From contig NC_089579.1 of NCBI RefSeq assembly GCF_040115645.1, positions 1,426,001 through 1,490,000 on the forward strand: a stretch of DNA of 64,000 nt, read 5' to 3'. Below are positions 13,913 to 29,000 of the stretch, in pieces; within the stretch, counting starts at the first letter, position 1, and every line of letters starts with the position of its first letter. Position numbers and translations under genes: made by a program. The notes under the pieces were generated by a model, which made no database searches, had not been told where the DNA came from, and worked only from the letters and a program-made list of their open reading frames with translations. The stretch comes from Euwallacea fornicatus. Its lineage: Eukaryota > Arthropoda > Insecta > Coleoptera > Curculionidae.

Positions 13913-16900
13913 CTAACCCCCAGCTTTAGAGCCAGCCAGTTTTTTGTAATCTGGAGTGGTGCTTTCCAGACTACCCATAGACGTGGCCGTTGAAATTTCA
14001 CTTGACAAAATCTTTTCGACTTCTGGAGTGGATTGACTCGGATGAAGAGAATGCGGTGATGGAAATTCTGTTTCCGTTTGTAATGCTGCCAGCTAAAGTA
14101 TGAGTTAAAACAAATATAATAATTCGATGCTGGATAAATATTATATTTTGATCAATGTAGTGCCTATTGTAGAATATGAGGCAGTTTTTATAGGCAATTG
14201 TTAATTTAGTACTGAAAAATGTGAATCAAAGCTATTGATTAATTAAAATAAAATTAAGGGATCAGAAAGTTTTCAGGTAAACCTTGAGCAAAAATCACAG
14301 ACAATTTAAGCTTCCAGTGTCTCATCCTCATCCAATTTTTAGACATGAAATTAATCAGTTTTATTAGCGCAATAATTATTACTTATCAAGGAACAATTCT
14401 TGTGATTATGTGAGCTTAAAACAATCATTAATGGTGCAGCAACAAACTTAAATAGGAAGTTTTGTAACATGCCTATTACTACTAATAACACCTAACAATA
14501 GGTTTAAATGAAAAGCATGCACAAATAACAATAATTGTCTAGATTGGTTGATAAAAGCAGCATGCCACCTTATCTCTCTTCCCAAGAGCAAATACTTAAC
14601 TGGGATATCATTTTGTAAAAAGAAGAAAAATGTAAATCGGTTTTAAAGTTGCACGCGTTGGCAACCCTACAAAAACAAGTAAATTCTAAATTAGTCATTA
14701 GTCAAATACTAAAAAAATGTTTTTTTATCTCAAAATTGTTAAATTTCAAACCCCAAATAATATCTGCTTTACTTCACATCACAGAAATTCTAACAGTCAT
14801 ACCTGAATAAGCTCTTTCTGAGATTCCCTCGCTTCAAGGAGGAAAATACTTTCCTTCACTTCTTTACTAGAATACTCGTGGATTTTATCGTAAATCACCC
14901 CATGCAGACCCAATTGCTTAAGGAACTTTATGGTAATTGGGTCAGCGTTTTGATCACCCCAGCAGAATATTATTAAATTGGCATTTTTTGCTATTTGAAT
15001 CTACAAAGGCAGAACAGGTTAGGATGGATTACTATTAACAAAATCAAAATAATGTAAAATTGCAATCTACTAACGTCCACCAAATGGTTGCTATTATCCC
15101 AAATTTTAATTGAACTTTGAATAATTGAATGATTTTGTTTAGAATCTAGAAAACTGGATCAAGGTCAATACTGGCTAGAAAAATAATAACTGTTGATAAA
15201 AACGAGTAAATAATTGGTACAGAGGTACAAAATAGAACATCCGCATTTTGGCACCCTATTTCTAATTCTACGAAAACGAGTTATGGCTTTATGTGTTAGA
15301 TGTTTATTTCTCTGCTATAGTCAGATATGAGAACCGATAACATTTAAAATTAACCTTTCCAAATTAAAGTTTTGTACTGTAAGTATATAATGTTGAAAAC
15401 ACATGGCAATACAATCTTTCACTGAATCTAGAACCATAATTATTAAGCAATAAAAGAACAATATTTTCTATTCATTTTTTCAGAACATGCATTTTTAGAA
15501 ATTTTCTTTATTTTAATTATTTATTTTAGGCTAAATACAAAATAACCAAACATAAACTTTTAAGTCCTTTTAAGGAAATTACATATCTGTAAAAAAATGA
15601 CATTAAAAACTTACCAATGGCGGATGACGCAACACATCTTCTGTATGCACATTAATGCCCAAAATCTCGATCATAATCGCATACTGAGTCGCTGATTTTA
15701 TGGACCAACATCTCGGATCAGCATATCTCGGGTAAATCTCACTCTCCCCTATAGTCAAAAACATCACAGGATACTTATTTTGTTTGAATCTGATTACCTG
15801 ACAGATATCTGGGTTAAAACAGGAGAATATGATTCTCCGATCTCCACCAAACCTGAGGAGAGGCAATAAACATTCCATTATTAAAAATGTACATGAAAGT
15901 TTCTATCTTAATTCCAAAATTTACCTTAAGACCACTTCCAAAATGGTATCCAAATACAAATTTAAATCTGTTGGATGATACAGTTCATATGAGCCATCAG
16001 CAAGCTTCATAGTCCACTTTATTTCAATATTGAAGCCTACATGAGGAGTTAAAGTTTCAAGAACTTGTTGCAAAGTTGGAAAAGGTTGATGGTCTTCTAA
16101 TTCTTCATCGAAAAATTTAGGATTTTTAGATTTACCTTCTGTTAGATGATAAACCTGAAAAGTAGTAAAAAGTGCTTTAATAATCATAAAATAGGTTTGT
16201 GAATGTAACATGTTTTAAAATATGTAATGAAGTTATTTCAAACCAAAACTTCCTGAAACAATTTTTGCAAATAAAATCGCCTTTTTACATGTTTGAAAAA
16301 TGAATATTAAATGGGGGGACTAAAATGCATGTTCATCATTGTTAAGAAACTCTTGTCAAATTTTTTTTTTTTTTTTAAACTGCTTACTTTCAACAACCTC
16401 AACTGCTCCAGAGTAAGTTCTTTCAATGGAATTTCCAACATATCCATTGTTTCAATGTCCTTCTTCTTTTTCATTGAAATGCACACATGAAAATCATGGT
16501 AAATAATAGGTATCAAATCTTTACTTAACTGCACATCAAACTCAACAAAATCAGCCCCATGCTCAATTGCATTTTTCATTGAAGCAATAGTATTTTCCCT
16601 AACTTCAGCACAATTCTGCACTTTGGTTTTAAAGCTAGATCCAGATCCCCTATGCCCTACATCTAATCCTGACCTGGTTTTTTTCCAATGTCTGGCATAA
16701 GAAATACTCATATCACATTTATAATTAGGCATTGCCCCTATTAATAGATAGTCTACTCTTAATTCTCCTAATGGTTTATGTTTTGTACTTGTTACTGGCA
16801 TTATAATATTTCCTTCAGAAGATGATAGGACGGTGGGAAGTAAATAACTGAAGCCTGCATGATGAGGAGGTTCATTTTCCTGAGCTTGGGAGGAATAGAC

Positions 16901-17719
16901 GTAAAAATCAAATAAATAAGCTGTGTTATGAGGAAATAGGACTGTGCTTTGAAAGATGATCATGTCATCTTTAGTAATGTTGGTGCCAAATTGCTTTTGA
17001 GGTACAAAAGTTGGGTCATCATCATTTAACACTGCAACTTCAGTGAAGGAAAATTTTGCACTCTCTGTGCCTTCCTGAGTATCACTCAAAGACTCCTCTA
17101 AAGCTTCAGACATAGATAATGGAGAATTAGAGCTGTGGGATCTCAAATTAATTGGAGTTACTTTAATGAAGACTTGGCAGGAGGAGTATTTAGATCTCCA
17201 AAGAGTGAGTGGGTTATTACAAAGCTTCAATTGAACTGTAGATTCTTTGCAGAGCCATCCCCTATCAAAATTCTCACTTTCATCATAACTTCCATAAATT
17301 TGAATATTACTGTCTGAATTGGAAGAAACTTCTGAAAGATCTATTACTCTAGGCTTGATATTAGTTTCCCAACTCCGAACAATCACTTGTATTCCACTTT
17401 CAATAATCACACAAATACAGTAACGATACTGAACTTTCCTCTTATCTGTGATTTCTATCACTGTAGACCAAATATCGGAATCACCTTCCTGCTCTAAAGG
17501 CACACTTCTTTCAGGCGTCCATGAGCCTAGCTCTTTAAAGTTACCCACAACACATACAGTTTCATCCTGTTTCAGTAATGGAGCTTTAACTCGAAACTGC
17601 CAATTGCAAGGTGCAAATTCATTAGAAGTTACCAAGGGGCTGGTGCTAGGGATATCCCCTTTGCCCTCTCTTATACCTGCATTGACTGGGTTTTTTGCGA
17701 GAGAAAACCAATGTTGCAT
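13913..17719 (-). CDS. GPCPD1: Glycerophosphocholine phosphodiesterase GPCPD1-like, five exons, 725 aa
   Basis: The family hydrolyses glycerophosphocholine to glycerol-3-phosphate and choline in the cytosol. Exons in transcript order: 17719-16388, 16154-15925, 15852-15615, 15000-14803, 14092-13913 (2178 nt with stop). The N-terminus is a starch-binding CBM20 fold (VVGNFKELGSWTPE, then a QYRY strand). A spacer follows, then the GDPD barrel with the catalytic sets LDVGHRGSGSS, ENTIASM, ADFVEFDVQLSKD and YHDFHV in exon 1, FNIEIKW in exon 2, the SEIYP/LGINVHTEDVLR strands in exon 3 and IIFCWGDQNADP in exon 4. Exon 5 is a Ser/Thr-rich tail. I start at the ATG at 17719. The same frame stays open upstream to a CTAG acceptor near 17747, so an upstream exon could add a few residues. 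Length resembles the vertebrate protein (about 670 aa). The N-terminal start is the only doubtful part. Confidence 0.93.
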
Positions 17720-17747
17720 TTTCGCACAAGGGATATCCACAAAGCTA

Positions 17748-20007
17748 GAAAAATGAAATATTGGGCATTTAAATTATTATTGAACTTTAAAAATAAACTA
17801 GAAAATATACGATGATATCAACTATCGTTCCCGAACTCAAGCACCCGTGAACTTATCAGAACAGAATTTAACTGATACTGGCAGATAACAAAAGTGAAAA
17901 ATAAAGCCAATTATTCAAACAAATAATACTTATTGTTATTATGGAGTAATTTATATTTAAATTATTTGACGTATATCATGTGGAAAATGTAAATCGCAGT
18001 GACATCATATCTCAATCGTATTATATTTGACTTTGATCGTTGACATAAGAGACTGTAGACTATGTAGACATATTATATGATATGTCATAATAAGAAAGTA
18101 TGTTTTTGGATTCTTATAATGTATTTTTAGGTTCTCACTATTTTCATAAGACCATTTACAATGGTTACAAAAATTTATAATTTAAACTAGTTAGAACTCC
18201 TTTTGCCTGGATACAACGAAACTATCAAATTTCTTATTAATACAGAAAAGTCAACCAGAAAGAAAATTTGAAAATTGGTATAAATTTTTTTTTGCAGAGA
18301 TGTTCTCAAAAAATTTAGTGGTATCGTAATGAATCTGCGTACTCTTATGATTTCGAAAAAAAACAGAAATAAGTTTTAACTATTTCCTGAGAAATATTAT
18401 TTGGAAGAAACACGGAGAAATTATTTCACAGAACTTGTTTAATCGCTTACTTTGTTCACAAGCTAATTATTATTATTCCAAAAAAATCCATTTTATGCTT
18501 CTTTATTTCGTTTTATATTCGTTTAGTTATATCATTCACACCCAAATATACAGGGCGTATTAAAAAATTGAAAAATAACACACAAGACATCCAAGAATTT
18601 CTTGACAATGGTGAATGAGAATTTTAACCATACCAAAACATGCATCTGACAAATTAACTATGCGATCTTGCAGGTTTTCGACTCATTCCAACTTACTTAA
18701 TTGAACCTTAATTGTTAAAATCTGTTGAAAATCGATAAATTATTAAAACAAGAGAAAGATAAGTGATTATTACTTACATCGATCTCAAGTAATTACCTCT
18801 TCCAGTTTATATAAAAAAAGACCCACAAAGCCACCTTGAAACTTTATAAATGAAGACCCCTTTCACTTTTTATTTTTCCACTTCAAACTCTTATACTTCT
18901 TTGATTAGCAGTCGAAATTTTCTGATAGCGGTTGACATGTAATTTTTAAGATCAAAATGAGTAAAAAATCACATATCCATATGGTTTTGTATATAATTTG
19001 CAAGAATTGAAGCAAACAAATCTGTAAAAACAATTGATGGACTTTAACTAATTGCGGGAAGGAGTGAATGATGAATAATCTTAAAGATAGAAGACTAAGG
19101 TTCAAATTTATTGTTATGCTGACAATTTTAACTGCCAAAAAAACTTAATTTTTCTCAAGCTAATGTTAACCTTGTATTCATATTTTTGCTCTTAAACTTT
19201 TCAATCTTTGTCAAGATCATTGGCATGCTAACTTTATAGGGACATTTCCAAGGTAAATGTTCAGTTCGCCAGCATTTCGAGTAATTAAATAAATAAACAA
19301 ACGGAAATAATAACCAGTTTTTTTATTAAAACGGATTATAAAAGCAAAGAACAGCATCTAAACACCTATGTACAAAGCAAATACTTAATTAAGGACAATA
19401 ATTATTATTTACCAGCTCCTTAAAGTGTTATATCGAGAGCTAAAGTACTGTGTCTCGTATGTTACAAAATACAAATTTTACAGAAAACTATTATTCTATA
19501 GAAAACTAAATTCAATTATCATTATCTTAACATAAATAGGTACTGGTGGTACCTACCAACTGGTTTACCTTGTGTTCCTGTGAGGAATGAAGTTTAGTGC
19601 CTTTACAAGAATTGCAGGATTCTATTTAATGGCTCTTAAAACATAAACTAGATTTGCAAAAAATTAAGACTTTCAATTCGACACAATCGGGAGAGACAGA
19701 GATAGATCAGAATCTTAATTATTAAATATTTTGCATTTTGGTTCAAATAAAACAAAACTTCGTCATCTGCAAAATCCTTTGATCCATATACCTTTATTAT
19801 TAAAAAGTTTTAATTATCAAAAACTATCAACGTTCAAAAAAGTCGCTCCAGTAAAATTAATATCACATTGTTGCCATTAGGGCTCGCACTAACTAACATG
19901 GTCGACTTTTAGCTTTGGCCTGAATAATATTCGAAGGCGTGTGCTAGAATCTCATAAATTAACGATTACCTCTAATATCACAATTTTTTGTAAATTTACA
20001 ACAACGG
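17748..20007. other. GPCPD1 5' flank and PNUTS 3' UTR
   Basis: 17748-18100 is the likely promoter or 5' UTR side of the minus-strand GPCPD1 gene. From 20007 down to about 19320 is the probable 3' UTR of PNUTS: minus-strand AATAAA motifs occur near 19320 and in several earlier places. Between them (about 18100-19300) only short AT-rich frames occur, with no recognisable gene. Confidence 0.4.
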
Positions 20008-23000
20008 TTAATGCACAAAGGGACAGTTGGGTTCGTTTCTGCAATAACCGTGATTTTGTTTGTTCTTGCATAACCTACCACCCCTTGGTGCACCCCCGCC
20101 TCTCTTATTCCAATTTCTCTGTCCCAAATTCATTTGCACCCATCCACCATTATTGTGTCCACCACCTCTAGGGAAGCCTCCACGACCTCCTCGATTGTTA
20201 AAATTATTATGACCATACATATTCATGTTAGGGCCAGGAGGGCCGTTAAACGGTTGTTGCATCGGGAAGCTGGGATCCATGTTTCCATGTGGCATGAAAC
20301 CATCAGTACCAGGGCCGTACATTGCAGGATTCATTGGACCCACTGGGTTCATCATATCGGGCTGGTTCATTTGCATTGAAGGTCCCATCATGTTGTTGTG
20401 CATCATGTTTGGTGGTATAAAGTTACCTGGCACTTGAGGTATCGGGCCGTGGGGGCCTGGGAACCTGTTAGGGACACCCATGTATGGGACCGCCCCAGAG
20501 GTTACATTTCCCATAGCGTTGAAATTCGGATTGAAGGGCATATTGGGGAACATCGTTGGTGCCTGAGGTTCAATTTGAGGCACGTTGCCTTTAGGTTCCG
20601 GCCATGGTGTTTGCCGTAAATCTATTTCTTGACTCTCAGGGTCTTCAAGAGGAATAATAACTGGATCGCTGATTTGATGGTTTTCAGGAATTGGCTCTTC
20701 CGCACTATCAGGTATTCTCCTCTTATCGTAGTATAAAGCTGGAAGCACAGTTTTTTCCCGAGCAAACTGAATATCCTTTTCTAGACTCTTATATCCAGGG
20801 GCAATAAGAGGTTCAGTTTGCTCGCAAATATACAACATCCTCCAGGTCATTTGCGGCTCCATGACGTCCTCATTAGCCAACTTTCTGGACATCATAGCTT
20901 CCCGCTCACTACTGACCTCCATCTTGGCCATATCATTGAAGGTCTTCGTTACGTTAACTCGCTCAGTCTCATCCAGTTCAAAGTATCGGATTTCTACTAA
21001 ATCATCCTCAGCCTTCCATTTAATTGATCTTTTAGGCCCCCTTTTCTTGGAATACAGAAGAACTCCTTTAAGCCCTCCATTCATTCTTGCTGTTGTAGGA
21101 ATTTCATCAGCGTCTATTTGGTTAGTCGTGTCTGTAGGCGTGGGAGGACTTGCTGGTGTTTCTAAATCTTGATCTGTAGTTTCTGAATCTATAGTTGTGT
21201 TTTTTTCTTCAGAAGCAGCTTCATCAGTTTTCTCAGATTCTTCAGTTAAAGTATCCTGGTAAAAATTGATGGGCGCCATGGATTTAAGCCCTATAGTGGG
21301 GCTTGTGGGAGATCCAGGCACTGCAGCCGTTTCATTCGTAATGGGAATCTCGGCGGTGGCACTATTTCCCTCTTTGGTCACGCTGAGTCTTCGTTTTCGC
21401 TTTTTGGCGTCTTTCTTGGGAACTGAAGCCGTCATCAGGGCGTCCATGAACATGTCACTTTCTTGTAAAACAGCGGCTGCAATAGAAATGATAATTTTAG
21501 TTTTATACATAGAGGCTGTAAATGAAATTATTTATTAACAATAGTTTAATTATGGGAGAAGAAACAGTAATATAGTGGCAGAGTTTTGGCGAAGGGAGAG
21601 ATTAATACAAATTCTGCAGGAATATTATTATATTATTGCAAAATTTTCTACATCATCATTTTAACAGCTCACTAGTTTTTTGGAGTTAATAAGTTTGATT
21701 GATCAGTGCACAAATTTCCTTCTTTGTAACATTTAGCGTTTACTTTTTATACTTAAGTAAATGATCTGTATGGTAAATTGATAACAAAAAGTTTAACACC
21801 AAGAATAATGATAAAAAAAACTAATTTCATTAATCTGTCAGTAGTTCTCTTTTTATTTTTAGTGTTAATAAATACTAAAATAACAATCTACAACACAATA
21901 ATCCATAAGAACAATCATTTGTTGTACAACAGCCACGTAATACCAAATCGATTATTCCCCCACTGCAACTTAATATTTACCATAGTATTGTTCATCTGCT
22001 TACGTAAAACAATATATGTACGTTTATTTTGACTCCTAATGACCAGCCTGTAGTAAAATGTTATATTAACTAATAAATTATGATGATGTATAGTTAAAAG
22101 CCTCATTATTGAATTTTGATTTAGCTAAAATGGGCCACAGAGGTTACATGAAGCTTGAATTATTGATTCAAAAACATCCCAGAAAAAGTACCACATTGAT
22201 TATAATTAGTATTAATTCTGCTACAAAGCGAATGTCGACATTAGTTTCAAGTATATAGGCTAGTATAAAAAGTTTGTAGGTAATCCTCGATATTTTCTAG
22301 TAACTAAACTATTTCCTAAAATAATTTACCAGGACCATTTATTTGTTCCAAGAAGCCAAACACCAAGATGGTGTGGAACTAGCTGTACTGATGTTAACGG
22401 CTGTTAATGTTAAATAGACTTTTTTTGGGAAGTATGAAGAGCTTAGAATAACTTGAAGATTTAATTTTTCCTCTTGGGTAACGTTATCTGCGCTTCCTCT
22501 TCACTTTATGGTCTTCACAAAACAAACATAATAATAAATTCAACGATTTATCATAATAGACGACCATGAGCCTAAAAGGTTTTGAATATTACACAGGTTC
22601 CAGAAATATCTAAAGCCCCGCTCGAATTCAGCTTTTTTAAAGACATTGTCGCAACACTACACAGTTTATCAGATCAAAATTTTTGGTACGTAACACCCTT
22701 AATTCCGTTTTTCAATTATTTTTATTATTATATATGACAATTTTACTCCCGTAAGTACCTAAATTTTTTGGATATACAATTTACTATGCAAACGACCGAT
22801 AAAATATTTTGAATTACATACACATAACAAATTCAAAGACGTTTTCTTGACTCTTTCATGACAATTGACTATACTGAATACTGAATTATCCTTAATATTT
22901 TCTAAATTACCAAGGAAAATGACTTAGATAAGATTTTGTTAATAAAGACAGATATTATAAGGGTAATAACTCTGAACTTTTTGAGCACATATTGCTCTCT

Positions 23001-26000
23001 GAAATAAAAGTTGTAATTTCGACGTAAAACATTGTAGGTCATCATTACTTTTAAGTGAGCCTGATGCGAAAAAAAATCGTCAATTAACAACTCAATACTT
23101 TCCACATTTTTTTCATCTACAATAGGACACGTGTTCTCATAACAGCACTGCATGTTCAAATATTGCACAATCAGTTTGACATAATTCCATCTATTTCGGC
23201 CTATATTCTTAGAAACAAAAAAACTAAAGGAACTATTTTGAAATTTCATCACCTTATGTCTATAATCAAAAAAGAATCATCAAGAGTATCATCTAAACTT
23301 ATCATATTTTATTAAGCATATTTTCAGCAACTTCACACCACCTATGATTATGTAACTAACAGTAGTATATACATCATGCAAAGTATGACCGAAGGTTTAT
23401 GCCTATGTAGGTGTAGCATGTGGGCAAAATGCAGCTAACTTTTTGTCATTATTCTCAAGTCTCTGTGAGTAGGGCTTAAAATTCCTTGCTATACATAATA
23501 TATTAAATCCATAACTCAAAAATCGAAAAGATTAGAAACGATCAGTTTTCAAATATTTTCGACGTTCTTAATTCTCTTCTTCCCTCTTACTATTTTTGAA
23601 GTATTTAACGTAACAGCTTAAATGATTATTGTACAAATTAAGAAAATAATATGCTTTTCTGCGTATCACCATTACCCCAATTATTTATATATAGTTTTAC
23701 TTAGGTTTCAATATTTGTCATTTTTCTTATGATTTGTAATTTTTTATATTAAGGTATATTACATTACGAAAGTTGGAAGACGCATGTGACAAGCGAGTCA
23801 TAAGTTTACTACCTAACGGCAGGAGAGGTCAGCAACTTTGTAGAGGGAAGTAATGTTCTTACTTTTGAGCTATACACAACAGTTTCTATACAACCTACTG
23901 TTGTTATCATAAACTTGTAGGAATTTCAATTCTGGCAATCTTCAGAAACGACGTTCGTTTTGATTGTATTCCGAAATCCTAAAACAACATACGTAATCGA
24001 CAAGAAAATAGTAAGACATCAGCGCAAATCAGTTTCTCTTTGAGCATATTCATATTACATAACAGGATTAAGATTCGTTACAATAGCACTTGCCTGTAAA
24101 TTTGAAAACCGGAGATACCACAAGTTAAAAGGTGACCATTGGCAGAAACATGGTTTTTATCCGAAAATTGGAGGAAATGCATGGTGTTGAAATTTACAAT
24201 TTAGATTAGTTTGTTTACCATTATTCCTTGGAAATTTGTCAAGCTTTTTTTTATGAGCGAAGTATAAAATACGCGGCGCAAATTCCGCATTGCTCATAGA
24301 GCCCGTAGCCTTACAACAAAGTTCACAGACATTTACATTTTATAACTTTTTACCTTACATGTCGAACATGGATTTGAATTAAAACCTTGAAAAGCGCAGT
24401 CATTTTTACAATAATAATGTAGTTTTGTTTCTTTTATATATCTTAATCCTTTTTCTACAAAAATGGATTTAACGAACACTATATCTTTGCGATTTCCGAA
24501 ATTCCAATTATTTCAGCACGCTCATTTCCAAAGTAAACATTATTTGCTAACTTGACAAGCACAACTCGTATTCGCCAAACTAATCGTTCACTAATAAATT
24601 ACTATTTCACTCTCAACATGGGAACATTAACACAAACATGCCAAAAGTCTATTACCTGCGACGGCAACGCGTCAGCCTAATAACATTTCGTTAGTATCAC
24701 AAATTAAAAGCAAAACAAGCTAAACTGCCTCTTATAATATAGTAGTCAAGTTCAAGTTGATAATAATGGCAAAAAACGAATTGAAAATTTTAATCTGGAT
24801 ACCCTATGCTTTTATGAAATCATCAACTTTTGAAAACGGCACGTTTGCGCCAATGGTGACCATTTGACGTGTACATAGTATCTTCAGCTTTTGGATTTCT
24901 TATTGCTGATCACTTTATAAACATTTTAAGAATGTTTAACATTTTCAACAAAGAGGTTTAAATTGAGAAAAAAGTGAAATTTACGGAATATACTGACAAA
25001 AAGTCGATAGTCAAACAGAGATGGGCAGTAATTGAGGAGCTTTTAAGCAAAACCGAATAAAAGCGCTAAAACGATTTCTGAATTTCTTTGGTTTGGATCT
25101 CGAAAACCGCTTTGTTCGGCTTCGTACGAAAACATCGATTTAAACCTGAAATCTAGATGTTTTTTTTTAATTTTGCTAGATGCTAGATACTTTACATCCT
25201 TAACTTTAACGACAACGTGAAGCCACGTTTAATGCTAACTCGATTATAAAATTGAGAGCTCCAAAGCTCCTCAATGATTACCTGCAAAGTACAGCTCGTC
25301 AAATGTAGGAAGAAACCGTGGTTTATCATCATATTTCGACTCACCTATTCGATGCGCGGTACAGTGCTTGTGCCTTTGCGAGAGACCATAGTTCAGGCAA
25401 TCTAGTTTTGTACAGTGAAACATGTTCGCTTAAACAAGGTAATGTGGCTGGACATAGTCATAATTCGCGTCTTGCTCATCTTGTCTCTTTTCTTCCGAAT
25501 GCTTTCTCTCTCTGGCCTTCGCGCCATCTAGCAAAAATCCCAAGTCTCTTCCTTTGACCAACAGTAGCTCTACCGTCGCTCATGCATAAATGAATCACGA
25601 TCCAGGACCGAATCTCGAAATTTTCTGCATAATTCTGCAATTATGTGCCATACTTGGCTCTTTATGATCGATTTGATTGTCTTTCTATCTTCAATAAGCA
25701 ATTACATTCTATGAAATGACCACGAAACAAATTGCAATTTTGTAATTTTCTTCACCCACATTTTTTTTTATTATTTCACTGTTAATATCATTAATATGTA
25801 AATATATTTCTACAAGAACACTAAAAACGTTCCCTTATTTGCACTAACGTTTCAAATTGAAGGCGATTTCTAAGATGGACAAGTCTTACATTTAAAATAA
25901 ATTGCTGTGGGACAAATCCGTCTCGACTTTTGACTAAGAAGTAGTGAAAATGGCCCTTAAAGTATCTTTTATAGAAAGTGACAATTTGATTGCGCTAACA

Positions 26001-29000
26001 TAAATTGTTGTCACTTTCCGCATTTTAATTTTAGGAGTTTAAATGGAATTTGGTCTCCCGATGCTACAGTTACACCTACGTTTTGATATATTTTGATTTT
26101 TCTCCTCTACTAAAATGTGATTCAGTGTTACATACTTCTTGTAATATAAACTAATCAATTGTGTTGTGTGTCATTTATTGATATTGAAAAAATTACTGAA
26201 ATTGCCGTGCTTGCGTGTTTGTGCATCTAAAATTGCAATATTATAATTTTAACCGTAGTGTTAACCACAGTTTTCCTAACTTATGTATATACTTATAATG
26301 AAATAGATAAGCAGCATCAACCAACTAGGTGAAACAATGAGCTGTTTAAAAAATATCTTATCTTGGTCTGTAAATGAGTAATTGCCTGATATCGATTTAT
26401 GTAATCTTATTATCAAGTGTAAAAAGTACCAGTGACACTAGTGATCGAATGCAAGTTCTACTGTAACATTACGTATGTAGTTATCACAGATAGTATGTAT
26501 TCATTTCAACAAAGAAATGCTTCAAACATCACGTGCATTTACATTAGTAAATAATATCTAACTTATATGACCAAGAGACTAAAAACATTCAATTTATTGT
26601 TCTAACTTGACTTATAATAGTGTTTTATATTCACCCAAGGCATCTGTTTTAATCAATTAATTCTAAATCCACACGATGTTAATATCTTTTTCAAAGAGTG
26701 AAACAATGATATCAAATCAACAACGTCTACCATGACTATTTCAGTAGAATCTATAAAATATTCCCTATAGGTATTAACTTGACTATAAAATGAAAAATCA
26801 GGACTGGAAAGCTGACAGGAAAACTGTTAACACCTACTAAAGGGGAAATGCCTTACTGATACGAAAAGCAGTCTACAGATCTTGTAAAAACTGTATCATC
26901 AAAATATTTTTATTAAGAGCCTCATTTAGACGAATGAAAATCTTGATCAATATTTGATTATATCTATCATTCGGTTTTCAAGAAAGCCCAATTTTTTAAC
27001 GCAATAATTATCGTTAAATGTTTGAAATAACTGAAGAGAGATAACTATTGGAGATATGATAAACTTAGAGAATGCTATACGAATCTCTGAGCCAAAAATT
27101 TTTTATCAATTCGTTATTTTTACGTAGGTTCTAATATTTATTATCTCTTTCTATTACTTATTTTCTTACACACACTCAAAACCTGTTCCTTAATTTGGTT
27201 GTTTGCTCAACAATGACATTTTTTACACTACCTACTCTCTTTACCGTTGAAAGCTCATCATATATCTTGACTTATAGTTATACCAGGTAATTCTAGATAC
27301 ATGAAACAAGCAAATATCTCGAAATCGGGAAGATCTAAAAAAATGTTCGAATAAAGCCTCTTTTATTGTCGGCAATTCAATTTTTTATGCTGTCAATTGT
27401 TTTCAAAGTCACATTTACCTGTCTTGGGATCAGTTCCGTTATTTCAAATAAAACACCCAATTTTTTTTTTGGAGATTCGAATTCTTTGTCGACAGTAAAA
27501 ATGTTCTTACTTCATTTTTCTTTTCTGAAAATGATAAAATTAATAATATTTTTAGATACAAAATAAACACTTCATTAATCTTTGTTAAAATATCTGAGTA
27601 ATTTTATTTGTTATGTAGTAAATTTTATTTTATTATTAAAAAATTGGTACATTTGGTACATTGGTACATTGGTAGGAATGGTGCCCCTGCTATTCAAGGT
27701 ACTTAATAATTCTGTTTTGAAATTATTGTGTAGTATTTTCTAGCAGGTTAAGATGCGATATTTCAACAAACACTCATAGTATAGGCGCAGCACACGCGAA
27801 GCATAAGGGTACATTATAGTTTAATATCGAAAATTTCTTGACACAACTATTGCGAGAAATTTAACAAAACTAAACGTGTGTTTTTTTTATCTAAAGTTTT
27901 GATTTGAATTGACAATTGGATTTGTCTGCTTTAACAAAAAAAATTATTAAATTGAATTTCTAGCACTTCCGATATAAGAGTTTATTTTGTATCTAATATT
28001 ATTATAAATTTTATCATTTTCAGCAAAAAATAATCCAAGCAAAAATATTTTTATTGGCAATAAAGAATTCGAATCTTCAAACAAAAATTAGGTGTTACAC
28101 TTAAAAAAACGAAGTTGACTCCAAGAGGTGAAGCTGATCTTAAAAAAAATTTCAACTTAAAAAGTAGAGCCCCTGAAAATAAAACTTTATTTCTTCTCGA
28201 TCTCTATATATTTGTTTGTCCCATTTATCTAGAATCAGCCGGTTTAATCTCCAATTAATTATAACTGCATTCACACTGTAATGGTTAATTGTTCGATAAC
28301 CGGCTCATCTACATACGATTTAGACTGCCTACCCAATTCTTTATGTAATCAAATGAACTAAGGGACAAAATGAATAATATATTGTTAACTTTACCAACAA
28401 ATTGATTTCCATGAATCTTCTTCAATATTCAAGTATCATTTCGACGTTTCTCTAGAAATCAGTTTAGTGATAAAATTGACGATTCATGAATAATTTGACC
28501 CTAAGGCGCTTGCAGCCTTATTTACAGACAACTTAAGTAGCCATTTTCACTCCACTAGATTCTTACTAACTTAAACTTCACCACTGGAGGATGTTAATAG
28601 TCAGTAGCCCATAGCAGCCTACTAATACATTAGTGGCGTTTTAACATTTTTATTTCCGACTTTTCCAATTTTCTTTCTATTAACGCATCGCAAATTCAAA
28701 TTGTATATTGTTTGAAGGACTTATTTGTATAATTTGTATTAAACAGATATTTTAAAGAACAAGTTTCGTGAATATGCTCATTATGACAGTTGATATTTAT
28801 GTAACTAATGACTATTAAATTAGAGATTATTTAAACGACTTTTTTGGGATTGTGGTTTACTACTATAAAGTTACCCACTTGAGCAAAAAATTGGCAATTT
28901 CTACTAATAAAGCTGTTATTTTGTTCTACTAATATAATTTGTAAAAACCGAGGTTTCTCTTCTATTGTTCCAGCTCGTCAGATAGAATGGCAAATTCTAC

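Noticed and set aside
22902..23252. 116-codon minus-strand frame in PNUTS intron 4
   Set aside because: AT-driven composition, no domain, no splice context and no start context; probably chance.
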